DNA of 64,000 nt, from NCBI GenBank assembly GCA_033980235.1, contig CM067072.1, forward strand, positions 24,982,192 through 25,046,191, written 5' to 3'. The position numbers and the translations under genes are program-made. Every line of letters begins with the position of its first letter. Position 1 is the stretch's first letter. Of the stretch, positions 25,101-37,440 are shown one piece after another. Origin of the DNA: Diadema setosum (Eukaryota; Echinodermata; Echinoidea; Diadematoida; Diadematidae). A model generated the notes under the pieces. The model saw nothing but the letters and a program-made list of their open reading frames with translations. It made no database searches and was not told where the DNA came from.

Positions 25101-28100
25101 GGTGCATCGCAAACTACTAATATGACGAACTACTTATGATGTTACTTACTTTGTTTGAAACACACAAAAAATGACTCTATCAAAATATATTTTTAAAAAA
25201 AGAACTACACGGAAAAGTTTGTTATTCAGTGAAAATGAATGTCTTATTTGGAACCTTCCTTCTTAAGAAGTGACACACCTTGAAATTATATATGTTTTCA
25301 CATACGTTGCATTTATTGTGTCTTAAAAAAAAAAAAACATAAAACGATTTGATCCAATCAACAAACGCTTTGGCGTCGTAGTTGACAAGAACAACACTGG
25401 GATACCTGATCCAATGAGATACTACCGGGTAGTCTGTATCAACTTCCTTCGTCTGTGTTTCTTGCTACCAAGGGACGGTGTTGCGCAGACGTGCAGGAAT
25501 GTCTTTTTGATTTGTTTGTTTGCGTTCTCTCCCCTCATAATAGTATGATCGTGAAACGCCAGCTGGTTGGCTCTTTGGATGATTTACGCCGTGTCAATTT
25601 GTTTTGAACGAAAGTCGGGATATTGTTCTGGGATTTCGAACTCCCCTTCCACGATAACAGACGCGCCAGCGCGCGCGCACATACACACACATGCACACAC
25701 GCACACACGCACACACATACACGTATACGCAAATGATGGCAATTGCACACAGAAGCGCGAGCACTCATGGACATTTACACGGATATTCACGAAGCACGCA
25801 TGCGCATCTCATGCGCAAACGCGACACAAAGGCATGGAAAACTACAAAATAATCTTATTTGTTTGTTTGTTAAGGCTTCATGTTTTTGTTTATGTGTTTG
25901 GCGGGCATACGTTCATGACATCTTGCTGCTGAAATATTGATTACAGTTCGGCAGATTTCACAGGCAATGACATTCCAACCGCCTACTGTTACAGACACCT
26001 GTTTTGTGAAAGAAATGTTCGGAAAGGTCAGAACAACACAGGGGAAGAAGAACTGGAGTAAAAATCCAGTCACACTCTGGTATAGTTCCCAACTAGAATC
26101 AGCACCTCGCATTGATCGTGTATTTAGACACGTGAAAAAATGTGCCATCCTATTTCGTAAACCCATGTAGGAACATCTAGATGTACACACTCTTCAACAT
26201 ACACGGACACACGCATGTTATGAATTCATACACTGATTAGGGGATTTCATCTTTTTATAATTATATCAAAGCAGGTATGGAAACTGTTGCGTATGATTAT
26301 GTTGTTTCTCCCCATCAACATCATCACTAGACTTATGAAACTAAACGGGGAAATATAAGAAATATATCTATTGAAGCATGAGCAAAGACATCTCAAATGT
26401 AGAAGACAATCTTTTTTTTTTTTTCAATGTACAAATGTCCAGCCTATAGCATTAAAAAGGGTTCAGTAAACAAGTCACATTAAACTATCTGCCATAATGG
26501 AATAACACAAGAAGATGGATGTCTATGAGATATATGAAAGTAGAAGACAATCTTTATAACAAAATAAATCATAGCTCAGAATTGTAGTACATCGTGTACA
26601 TGTTCATTTTTCTTCGGGCACCTTTGCCTCAACACGAATGCCCAAGACAAAATCTCATGCCCAGGTTCATGTAAATGTGAACCCAATCTCAACCAAACTC
26701 ACTCTTGGATCGGATGTCCAATGTATATTCCAGGTAACGTGCGATGCCCAACCGCGGATTCCTTATTTGAAAATTCTATACCACCTTGCTAATGAAGTAG
26801 GTTGACAGTGAGAAGAATTTCAGTCTTGTAGAAAGTTCTCATGAGGATAGCTCGACCCGGCAACATCAACGTTTAGGAAAATAATAGAGTCCACCTGTAA
26901 CAGAGAAATTGAACGGAAACATCAGCAGGTATACTGAAAACCATTAAGGCCTATTGCTTCGGCTAGATGGATCGCTGTACATCAAACGTTGAAAAATTGA
27001 TTAATTTTATTGACAGATTCATCGAACAACATTAACACACATAGAAACTTCAGACAAAATATCGGGGTCTTCAGACTTTCAAAGGCGATGATTTTCATTC
27101 AATTTATTGCATAATTCCTTCTTTCTTTAAACTTCACTGAAGAGAGCTTTAAAATTCTCTTGGGGCACGCACTATTTCATTTGCGTGCTCACAGTTCAAA
27201 CGCAGTTTGTCAGTGATGATGAAATTTTTGCAAACATTTCTTGCAATAGATCAATATATGAAATGAAATGAGAGCCAAGATACAAGACAATACAATACTA
27301 TACAAAACAATACAAAATACAATACTCTGATGGGACAAAACATGCCAGTGTTTGAAACATCATTCATACAATGCGTTTGGCAAAGAAAAAAAATCAATTG
27401 CATCAACGTATAATACATGTACTTTTGAATTATGCACTGGCAGTCTGCAAATATTATTTCATATTCGATTGTGTGAGTTCTTGTAATGATTACTTACTTA
27501 TATTTGGTATAAAAAGATATTTGAATTTTACATCAATCCAAACTACAAGTACAATTAAATCAAATGAACTTTTGGCATACACATAATCCCCTTTCTGCAT
27601 TAAAATCTTTTCATTTCAAACAGACAGACAAACATTTGTACCAATCAGCAAGATCTCATCTACGGACGAATGAAACATTCATTTACATACGAGATTGTGG
27701 CAGACACAGTCATAAGTACGTGGATGTCAAGGCACAGTCTTTTCACCTGATTAAATCAGTCTATATACTGTTAAAAGTACCTTATACGAACCAAGAGCGT
27801 TTACGTTTTAACAATTATGCATTGTCATGTTAACTCCAACCAATCAATCAAAGCGCGTTGTCTATTTAAATTCCGGAAGATGTGATCCCATGCGATGTGA
27901 TATCAGCATCGCGGAAAAATAATTTCGGGCCAAATAAACCGGAGCTGTTCAGTACGTACTCAAGAGGAAATGAAGCAACTCCTCCAGAATCAATGTGCCA
28001 TGGTGGAAACCCCCTGTGTGCCACGTTATTCTGAGACACGAAGGTAGTCCTGCTTTGAGAGAATTCTGTTTTTCCAGTTTGTATAACTTCTACAAATTTC

Positions 28101-29927
28101 TTTTAAGCTGGACATAATAGTGAGCAAAGTTAAAGAGGAATGCCAAACTTTGATTCCACATACCATGTACAACAATTTTATGTTCAATTTTTCTGTTGCA
28201 TTACCAGTTGCTACATTACTGTAAAGGCATGACTCTTGCACATAAAATAGTGACAGAAACTTAGAATGAACACGAAAATCTAGTTGGGAACACCGCTTGA
28301 TAGTCAATCACCCCAAAGAATGCAAGCCGTATGTAAGAGGAACAAAAGCGCGAGAAACCCTTTGATTGTACCGCGGGATTAGCGATTTATCGATCGGTTT
28401 TGGCGGCTTTTGCTTGTTGAGCAGAATATGCGAAGTTGGCACGCCGTCGACTGAGTCGGACGTGCGAACGTGGCACATAAAGAGTTAAAAAGATTGACTC
28501 CATGTCATGCACTGAATATTGTTTTGGCTGACGGCGACAGAGGGCGCTGTAAGCATCAACGCCTCGCCGTGGACACGCAGGTTTCATCTTTCCCGCTTTG
28601 CTACTCATTCTCTTTGGAAGACCAATCATACGTGTAGTAATCGTTGGCTATCATCATTCAAACTGCAACATGATACAATGATGATTGTTGCGCTTAGTTC
28701 TTACACAGAATAACTGCTGGGTAGATACGAGTACAATTTATTGCTGGCATGAATAGGACTTCTTATTTCAGCGGTAAGTTTTTTTTTAATTTTTTTTTTT
28801 TTTTTTATGGGAGCTTCCTGTGAAAGAATTTGCAAATGACAGAGGGATTTTGTTCATGCATTTCTACTACACGTTTGCTTGAAGGGCTACACGGCCAAAA
28901 GCCAAAATTTCCAATACATGCTGCCATGGAATGCTTTCATCCTCATAATGTTGATTGATATAATGCTTGTCAGCATGCCTTTTTGTCTTCGAATTGTAGA
29001 TTCAAATTTGACACTTACACTGTTACAGGCGTCTTCAGGTTGGTGCCGAAGACTCAAAGATTGGCATAACTCACGCGTCATCTACCTGTGCGTCACCCTG
29101 CACTATGGGACAGGATGCAATCTTCAGCAAAAGAGCTAACATCGTACATGTTGTATAATACTATTGATTATCAGCACTGACTGGCGTGAAAATTGATATC
29201 CAACAGGTAAGCCTATGTCATATCTCATTCATTTAATAACATGCAATACTCTTGACGAGCATTCCTTGATGAAGTCAGTAACATGCTCCTGTGGTGGATA
29301 ACAATGATGTTCTGATGACAATCTTGTTCTCGAAACATGCTTTGAAGAAACAATTAATATCTGCTGATTTCATACTTCTTTCTATCACCTTCCGCCGAAT
29401 ACTGAACTGAGAAGATTGAGTGTTAACCATGTGTTTATTAAAATGTATCGATATTTTCTCATAGTAGATTAATTCCATCCTACGGATAGCTATAACATGA
29501 ATCTCTGTCTCATTTTCGATTAACCCTTTCCTTCATTAAGTGCATTCCAACTAGTGCTTACATTGGTTGATTTTGTTTGTATTTTGTTTTTACACTTGAC
29601 ATAATTATGTCATGCCATAATGTTAATGTTAATCACCATCCCTAACGATTTCAAAGTCAGCCAATTATTTTGAAGATACTGTACGTCGAAACTCACGGTT
29701 CCATCACTTCTTTGAATAAAATCCGATACCAAAAAATAAAAAGAGCAGGTTAAAGGAAACAATGATCTTCTCTCCATGTAGTTTCTATTTTTGGTGGGTG
29801 GGGTGTGGGAGGATTTAGAAAAATATCAAATTGGCCATTAAATCTTTGGTAATTGTCGCTGTGAGTGATCGATGTAAGGAATGGTGTGTGACGCGTTGAC
29901 GTAGGAAAGTTCTCATCCGGGTCTCTG
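22151..29927. other. Noncoding stretch with simple repeats
   Basis: No gene is recognised. It includes (GTTT)n near 23,067-23,120, a GA/poly-G tract near 23,480-23,522, a C-run at 25,013, a CA/CG-rich tract at 25,670-25,730, and GCATGCGCA motifs at 23,850, 24,586 and 25,798. A short stretch at 22,855-22,906 (TGATGTGAAATT...GTCTGGAATGCC) matches the end of the repeat family at 44.46 kb. Confidence 0.5.
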
Positions 29928-30108
29928 GTAATTACCCCCTGGACAATTACCCCAGACCCTTCCCCTGACCCCAGCCCTAATCCTAATCCTAATCCTGAAA
30001 CTAATCCTTACCCTAACCCAAGCTCTAATCCTAAACCTAACAGTAACCCTAACCTATCACTAATCAGTATTTAGCCTGGGTAATTGTCCTCCGGGGGTAA
30101 TTGTCCTG
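29928..30108. mobile_element. Telomere-like repeat element with inverted GGTAATTGTCC termini, copy 1
   Basis: Degenerate CCTAAT/CCTAAC repeats (about 29,979-30,054) are bounded by GGTAATTACCCCCTGGACAA on the left and GGGTAATTGTCC twice on the right, forming terminal inverted repeats. An inverted second copy is at 63,274-63,450. The shared termini show this is a mobile unit and not a relic of a chromosome end. Confidence 0.65.
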
Positions 30109-30217
30109 ATACGTCTCGGCCATATCCACCTTGGCGACTGCTATTAAAAGGAATCTCATCTTCTTTTTCATATTTTCATTTCAAGTACAAAAGTAACTTT
30201 AATTATAACGTTACTGA

Positions 30218-30264
30218 TAATGATAGTAATAATTATAGTAATAACAATAATGACAATAATGATG

Positions 30265-30299
<35 letters not shown>
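30218..30299. repeat. (AAT)n-rich microsatellite
   Basis: A degenerate AAT/AAC/GAT run becomes a pure (AAT)n from about 30,265. Poly-Asn and poly-Ile frames are artefacts. Confidence 0.9.
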
Positions 30300-30300
<1 letters not shown>

Positions 30301-30676
30301 TCACCAGAACACTTGCTTTTGCAGGCGTCCAACACCAGGCAAGCCCTCAATTTCACACACAAAGTTGATACAGTATATAACTCAATCGCAAATCCATGGC
30401 ATGTGTTCATATACTGTAAGCAATTATGACACGACTGTGGGCTGACATTAATCTAACATCATTCATTCATATACTTCTAATTTCAGAAGATCCCTTTGCA
30501 CTAGGTCAGATGTTAGACGAGGACGGCACACGCAGTCTGTACATGGTAGAAAAAAAGGGCTTAAAAAAGTAATACACTTTGCAGTGCCTCATGCTACGAC
30601 TTTGGTATAATGCAGAAAGAAATGAAATCAGACAAACACGGAAATGATAGCGTCATGTCTTATTCGGATGAAGAGA

Positions 30677-31398
30677 TCACGCACATCCACATTCCATTAC
30701 TTTCAGGTTTGGTATGTTCTTTGTGGTCATTGCCGATCCGTCTTGATAGTAAATCAGTTGAACTGACGCCAGTCGTTTCGATGTACAGCACGGCATTAGG
30801 AGTGCGCGCAAGCTGGGGTCGGTCTCTAGCATACCACGTGTGTACATGATGTCGGAGTGGTTGTACATGTGGTAGATGCCGGAGTCACACGAGCCACGGC
30901 AGTAGTTCACGACCATTTCTGTCGGATGAATGAGCCAGTCCCAGCCCAACTCTGTCTTTGTGACGGTGAACGCCTGCAGACAGCACGTGGACGGATTGTT
31001 CGACTTGCATGTCGCTCCGCGGCGCGCGCGTCGATGCACCTCGTCGCGACGCACGCGCGTCAACACCCTCACTTCCAGAATCGGCCTGGCAGTCATGTTG
31101 ATCGTGGCCTCGTGGGCGGGATCCGCGGTCACCTCGAACACGACGGATGGTTCACTAGACGACCAGGATGGCGACAGATCGATGCCGATCCATCCGCCGG
31201 TGTCATTAACACGTTGAGACGCGACGATGTTTGTCTGCGTCAACCTCTGCGTCACCACGACAGACCGCCTGATGGCGCTAGTTGAATTTAAAACATGGAT
31301 CCACAGCTTCCCGTCCACGACTTCCGCCACCTGTACGCTCTCCGAGAGGAAGAAGCGCATTTTCACCGCCAAGTCGTTGCCAATGCCGTTCGCTGGTC
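30677..31398 (-). CDS. Activin-like ligand, coding exon 2 (prodomain remainder and mature ligand)
   Basis: The acceptor is CTCCCTTTAAG at 31,399-31,409. The first two bases complete a glycine codon begun in exon 1, and an in-frame TAA just inside the intron marks the boundary. The stop is TGA at 30,679-30,677. Confidence 0.92.
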
Positions 31399-34033
31399 CT
31401 TAAAGGGAGAAATATTCGTGAAAGAGAATAGATACAAAGACTTTATTCACGAATGAGATTATGCGTCTTTGATATAGAGCTTTATTAAACTTTCACGCTT
31501 ATATAACCATCATTTGCTGTTAATATTAGAATCATCATCATTATCATCATCAATATTACTATCATGGTCATCGTCATCATAATGTTATCATTATCGTCAT
31601 TATTATCATCGATAAAGCTTTTCTTTCGGCAAGCTCTATTCATCAAAGAACTAAAAGGCAACTAACGATGATCGTAACATTTGTCATGCGGGAGAAGCAT
31701 GAAATGAACCAAACGAGGATATATCGATCCTGACGAAATTAAAGGGGCAAAAATCTGTGACTTTTCCGGATTCAAAGAGGAGTCCTTTCCATTCTTGAGG
31801 TTTGTTTGTGTCAAGTAGATTTATTTCAGGCCAAAATTCACGCTCGTTATTCGTCCACGTCAGATTTTGAAAAACTATAAATTGGGAGGGCATCGGTAAA
31901 AAAAAAACAAACAAACAAAAAAAAAAACAACAACAACAACAACAACAGGTGGTTATCTTTTCTGGGTAGCAGTATACCTTAGGGCCATAAAAGGATGCAA
32001 AATTACTGAAATATATATTTCCTTCTAGGTGCGATGTATTTGTGGAAAGTACAAGGCGGACACATTGACATGATGACACCTATTAAAATCTGATGAGGTA
32101 AGAATTGTTGTGCAAATAAACTGAACGCACAAAGCCGATATATTATTATATATAACAGACAAACAGACAAAAAAACCCGATTGAATGTGTGTAAAAATTA
32201 TCTTTTTAGAATGTATGTTTGTACGTACGTATACAGTCTACTACTTGTGTGTATGTGTGTTCGTGCGAATTTGTGTTATGTACAGCTTATAAAGTAACTT
32301 CCGCGAAGGCTCTTAAATGACAGAGATCAAATTTTGTGAAAGAATGAGGAAAATGGGAAGTTCGCAGGATGATCAGTTCCCTCGCAACTGCAACCCGTTG
32401 ATAGCTCCTGGAGGATTCGACGTTCACCGAATTCTGGTAGATTCGTTTGTTTACATCTGTGGCTCACGTTCCTGGTTCGATTGGGAAGTACATTTAGCTG
32501 CATCACTACTGATTCAGGGAGAGATCTGACCTGCGACAGTCTCCCCTATATTTGTGCAGTTTTTAAAGAAAAACCAACAACAGGCCTTCGTCTCTCTCGA
32601 GGGAGGGAATGTTTTCTCACCAAATATGTTGCGAAACCTACGCCCCCTTTCATCAATGCGCAGATGTACTATAAAGGTGAAAGTATTAGCCGCACCTGGG
32701 CGTAATAAAACATTGTGCACTACTGAGCAAAGATCTAAGAGTTTTCGAAGTCACGTGACACGCGGCTGACCAATCAACGCATTCCTCCCACTACTCTCTC
32801 TCTCCCTCTCTCTCTCTCTATCTCTCTCTCTTTCTGTTGATCTCTCTCTGACTTGCGACTGACGACAAAGTCTTTTGTCATCTTTTCCCAGGTTTGTTTT
32901 TCTTTCGTGTAACTGTGTCAATAAAATCGGATGCCAAAATGATGAAATCATATCTCCTGTATTGTGTAGCATCAAACCATCATCCTATGATGAATATGAT
33001 TCGGTTCATTTGATTAAAAGGATGTGATAATACAAACAGATGTTGATGTTTCCTTTTGTGAAATGTTTTGCATGTATCAACCCAACGACACTGCGGTCGT
33101 CAGTTTGTCCAAGGAACCATGATATTATTTGTCCCGGTTCCCTCCACACACTGTCCCGCCCACACAGCCCACACGACCTTGCTGCGATTCACTTTCTGCT
33201 GTTTGCTGATGGCAAATATTTTTTTTAACATTGGGTGGATATTGTCATCAAATCATTTCAAAATGCTCTCAATTATTACCCCGGGATACAACTGGACACT
33301 ACCGTGTCTTAGCCTCTTCCCTTTCAAAATATCCACTTCGTGTTTTTTTTTCTTTTATTTTCTTACCTAAGCACGTTTACAGTAAAATCGTCTTACCTGC
33401 CACTCCCAGTATGAACTGTTTGTCTTTTTCTTTGAAGTCACTGTCCATGTTGTCAACGTCGTCGTCCTCCCTGTCATCAGCTTTGTTGTTGGCATTTTCC
33501 GATTCACCGAAGACCTTTTCCATGACATCTTGGCTGATCGTTGGTGGGTTTGCTTTAAGCTTCGGAGGCTCTGAGAGGTTTAGGGCGTCGAGAATCTGCC
33601 GCTTGAGGGCTTGGATCCTAAGTTGCTTCTCAGTTGCCGTCATCGTCGATGGTCTCGAACCTTGCTCTCCGGGGTAACTACCATCTAGACCTCGCAGTTT
33701 GCAACTTGCACATCCAAATGTCATTGTAGACGACGGCGGAGTCGACATCGACGACGAAGTTGACGACGAAGCCATCTTGGATTTCGACGAGGATTTCGTG
33801 GAAGATGGGGAAGATGAAAGACCGGGTGCGACTTCCGGATGGTTACTCGCTGCCATCGACATCGTCGATCTCCGGATCTCTCGACTCAGAGTCACACGAG
33901 CATTTTCGCCGAAGAGTTGCAGTTTGGGCCACTCTGCAATGCGGGTCGGCGTTGCCCAGAGGTGGATGCAGTTGCATAGCAACACGAGACAGACGATGCA
34001 GGCTTGCAGAGGATGTGATGAGGAGCTGGACAT
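30677..34033 (-). CDS. Activin-like TGF-beta ligand, complete two-exon gene (452 aa)
   Basis: CDS: complement of 34,033-33,397 joined to 31,398-30,677 (637 + 722 nt = 452 codons plus stop). The first in-frame ATG (34,033) is followed by a hydrophobic signal peptide (about residues 1-27, CIVCLVLLCNC core). Then come a Ser/Thr-rich segment (about 73-106), CASC at 108-111, a prodomain helix with KRQILDALNL near 144-153 and PPKLK, an acidic stretch, and the intron at codon 213. A furin site RARR (336-339) releases a 113-aa mature domain with nine cysteines (TCC, LGWDW, YCRGSC, PCC, CGCA) and an NHS sequon. CASC plus KRQIL match the activin prodomain. The CxxC pair before the cleavage site of typical activins is absent. 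The donor GCAG|GTAAGA and acceptor TTTAAG are both good. It faces the related exon at 11.7 kb. It could also be called inhibin-beta-like; the ligand is divergent. Confidence 0.9.
31399..33396 (-). other. Intron of the activin-like gene
   Basis: A phase-1 intron of 1,998 bp with GTAAGA...TTTAAG ends. It contains an (ATC)n-rich patch (31,530-31,612), an (AAC)n run at 31,921-31,948 and CT-rich DNA at 32,795-32,848. I saw no further exon; the frames inside are not conserved-looking. Confidence 0.8.
33397..34033 (-). CDS. Activin-like ligand, coding exon 1 (signal peptide and N-terminal prodomain)
   Basis: The exon encodes residues 1-212 and one base of codon 213. It ends GTGGCAG|GTAAGACG, phase 1. 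The Ser- and Asp-rich segments inflate low-complexity content; GAC/TCG runs are visible at 33,700-33,830. Upstream in-frame codons to 34,105 lack an ATG. Confidence 0.9.
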
Positions 34034-36920
34034 TGTGGATGATTCTTTGATGAGAGACGCCGCAATATTTTTCTTCGTCAGTACACGGAGCTGACGAGCA
34101 GGCAAGAGCTACTGGACCTGAAATATGGCTGTCTCTCTACCTCATAGACCACGATCCAAGAGTGTCTTACGATGCAATCATTTGCGACGCCCCTCTTTGG
34201 CCCAGCACCATGTTCGGCAGGTCCCCAGTAGGAAGAGCCGAACAATCATGCTAATCGCATTTACATGCCTCCGCCGAATGGGAGCGACCAGCGAGCGACA
34301 TTTCCGTAAATATGAAATGATTTTCACCTTGAATGCCCGGCTTTCGCTCGTTCATTCGGATCGTCATGAGACAATCGACGCTGTGATAGATTGACAAGTT
34401 GTATGAAAGTATCCATCACACACACATACACACGCACACACACGTACGCACACACAGACACACATGCACACACACACACACACACACGCACATTCTATAC
34501 ACCGAGGCGTTCTCGCACACTCGCTCGCATAACATCACAACATGACAACAGAGGAGAAAATTGGTAAACGTGACACGTGACTGATCGAATTGTGTGCCAA
34601 GGTAAATTCCTTCATGTGCCCTGCGAGTTTTGCGCTCTGACATACCGGCACGTCAGGGAATGGCAGGTTTGACAGCCATTGCGAATCAGGCTTCAACGAT
34701 ATCAGTAGCGCCATATGACGCAAGTAATTTCCCCATTGTTGGCCGATTCTCTCAAAAGGCCAGAAAGAGGAACGACTGGGTGGTAGTGGGAAAGATGCTA
34801 ATAGAGTTATAGAGAGGGAGAGAATGATTGAGAGAAAGTGTGAAGGGCAGAGAAAAAGAAGAGAGGACAACGGAGTGGAAGAGGGGAGAGACTTACAGAA
34901 TGGGAAACATTAGTAGATTGAGGTAGGTTAGTGTAAACAAAAACTAAGACAACGCACGAGAAAAGGGAAAAATACGGAGAAGTAATAACCATGTCTGGAG
35001 ATGACTATCTACGGGAAATGTAGGTAGGCCTACAGGTATGATTTGTACCGGGTAATGATATGGAATAAAACTGTTGTGGTACAATAAATGAGAATGCTAA
35101 TCTATTGGAGACTTGCAATTTGCTCTTCCTCCAAAGGATGGCATTTGTTCACCTCCTTTCCCACCCTGTTTCAAAGGGTTGTCGAAATGAGCCCAATGAA
35201 AAGAGGCAGGACGTGTAATGCACCTTTAGCATTTGTCGGCGAGCGTTGGAGAGGCTCGTGGGCGGCTATAGGGATTCAAAGTGCAAACACGGGCTTAATA
35301 CCGCAGATTGCAGCATGACGATTGGGTGTGGGGAAATCAAATGTGATTCTTTTTCCTTTCTTCACAGCGAATTACATAGAGATCATAATCATGTCGATGC
35401 TAATAACGCATTGATGATGACATTTTATCCAATCCTAGAAACACTAAGGTCTTGATCTACGCTATTGATCGTCAGGAGACCAAGAATACACGCGGAAACG
35501 AGTACAAGTAAGGGTTAAAGAGGATGATTGGGTGGAGAAGATGAAAGTCGAAACTGGGGGTCGGAGGGGTAAGGCCAAGTGTGGTAAACAGCATCGCGGT
35601 TATCAACCGCAAACCGTGCATCAGGTTCATGTAGGGTGGGATCTGAATTCCTAGGGGGGCTGGGGGTAAACCGTTTAGGCCCGCAACGCGCACTGCTTCT
35701 CTGATTCGATTAAAGTCACAGTTGTGGAGATGGAGCGTTCCCTCTGCTCGCTACCAGGGAAACCGCCCAACATCGGCGTGACACACGGACGGCCAGTGCG
35801 TGGGGTGCCTTGCGTTCGTGTGCCGAGTGACGTTGTGCCCCGGTTGTTTAACAGAAGGTGCATTTGATGAAAACTTTTCTTTTCATGCATTGCTATTCTC
35901 ATTAAAAAGAAAAACTCGCAGATGATTTAAATGATAAAAATCTTTCAACAATTTGATGAGAAAGTCACGACTATGAATGTCAAATGGGCTCGACAGATAA
36001 CTGAAAATGTAGGATGATTATGAGGTCACCAGAATCGTACCTCCCACATACTTTGTCTATGTATCGTCACATTAACCTTTTGATTGTTCTTGATAGAAGA
36101 CTATCGTCAATATACTTTACATCAGAATAAATAATGACGCTCACAGGCATTTATTCCAATGTATACACAGCAAACGACATAATGTCTCCTGGAGAAATTG
36201 TACGTCGAATCAGAAAGATAGGGAAACTGGGGGAAAAGAAAACTGAGGGGATATCACTTTAAGAAATTACTCTTTCCACTGTTCGAGATTTGCTGGGAAC
36301 AACATTGTCCAAGTATGGTTGTGTGGTTTTGTGGGATGAGAACGATGAATTCATGAGTGACGAGGTTAAGCATGTTCGTTAAATCCAACCATCTACCCAG
36401 CGAGCATTCTTAACATTCTTTTATTTCATTTTTTTTTTGGGGGGGGGGACGGGGAGGGAGGGGTGGCACTATAGGGGTCAGGCATGTCTCCTGTTTTCCT
36501 ATCTAAAAGTTCAGAACTATACATGCTTGATGTGTGCTATGGTCTCTTTGAGAGCAGCCTATGTACACTCCCCACTTAGAGAACTCCGCCCAATCGCAGT
36601 ATGCATTGATTAAGTGATTGATTAATTCATATTTCTGCATTCTTTTTTTTTCATATTAAAAATATAAATTGAATTATAACAGAAAGCCAATTGAACAAAA
36701 TTATTCAGTAATATTTGAAAAGTGGAAATATATGTATGAAAATGGGTGAATGTTTGCCGTAAATTGTACAGCACTGATTTTCTTAATTTAAAAAAAAAAT
36801 AGACATGAACATATGCATTCAAATCATAAAAAGGATAATTTCAATCGGTTTCGCGAAATGTCAGTTGCTTGAAAAGTAATACCGTCCTGTGTTTTAACTG
36901 GCGTGGAAAAGTATAGCAGA
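34034..36920. other. Upstream region of the activin-like gene and noncoding DNA
   Basis: The promoter should lie just above 34,033, but no convincing TATA box was seen on the - strand. A (CA)n tract sits at 34,416-34,494 and a G-run at 36,440. No other gene is recognised. Confidence 0.5.
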
Positions 36921-36925
36921 TTCTC

Positions 36926-36994
36926 CCCGTGGTTTAGGGAAAAGGTCCAAGTCTTTTAAATGCGAGGGCCTGAGTTCGAATCTAGCCCCGTTCG
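36926..36994 (+). repeat. tRNA-like (possible SINE head) segment
   Basis: GTGGTTTAGGG resembles an A box and GAGTTCGAATC a B box. Between them a CTTTTAA loop like that of tRNA-Lys can be seen. Stems pair poorly, so it is more likely a degenerate tRNA-derived SINE than a working tRNA. Confidence 0.3.
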
Positions 36995-37309
36995 CTTTCA
37001 ACCACTGACAAATTGTCACGATGTGCCTCACTTTGTCCGAAACCTGCCACGGCTGGGATAATGACAGTCGTGAGGCCCACGGATCGGAGAGAAGTACGTT
37101 GTAGAGAAAGATTGCGCTGGCTAAATGAGACCATGTCAATCCTCATGATTGCCATTGTAACATTATTATTCTTGCTAACATACCCCATTTTAAGAGTTCA
37201 GAATACAGAAATGCTGGTTACTGTACTTTTAACATGACATCGGAAAGCTTGATGTTATTAACCTTCTCACGGACCCATCCCACAGTCATAGCTCTTTAGT
37301 CATACTAAA

Positions 37310-37440
37310 TCATCATTAATTAATAATATTTAATTAATCAATTGATTAATTAATCAATTAATTGATCAATCTATTCATTTATTTAGTTAGTTGGTTATTA
37401 CATTTATTTAATTATTTATCTATTGCTGACAAACTAAATA
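37310..37440. repeat. ATTA/ATCA-rich low-complexity tract
   Basis: Repeated TTAATTAATCAATTGATTAA-type blocks form imperfect palindromes over about 130 bp. Confidence 0.7.

Noticed and set aside
29979..30054. Relic of a chromosome fusion (interstitial telomere)
   Set aside because: The shared inverted termini with a second copy at 63.3 kb point to a mobile element.
30857..31285. + strand frames opposite the activin-like exon 2 (and 33,699-34,094 opposite exon 1)
   Set aside because: Antisense shadows; the - strand frame has the TGF-beta motifs.
36926..36994. Functional tRNA-Lys gene
   Set aside because: Stem pairing, especially the acceptor stem, is too poor; kept only as a possible SINE head.
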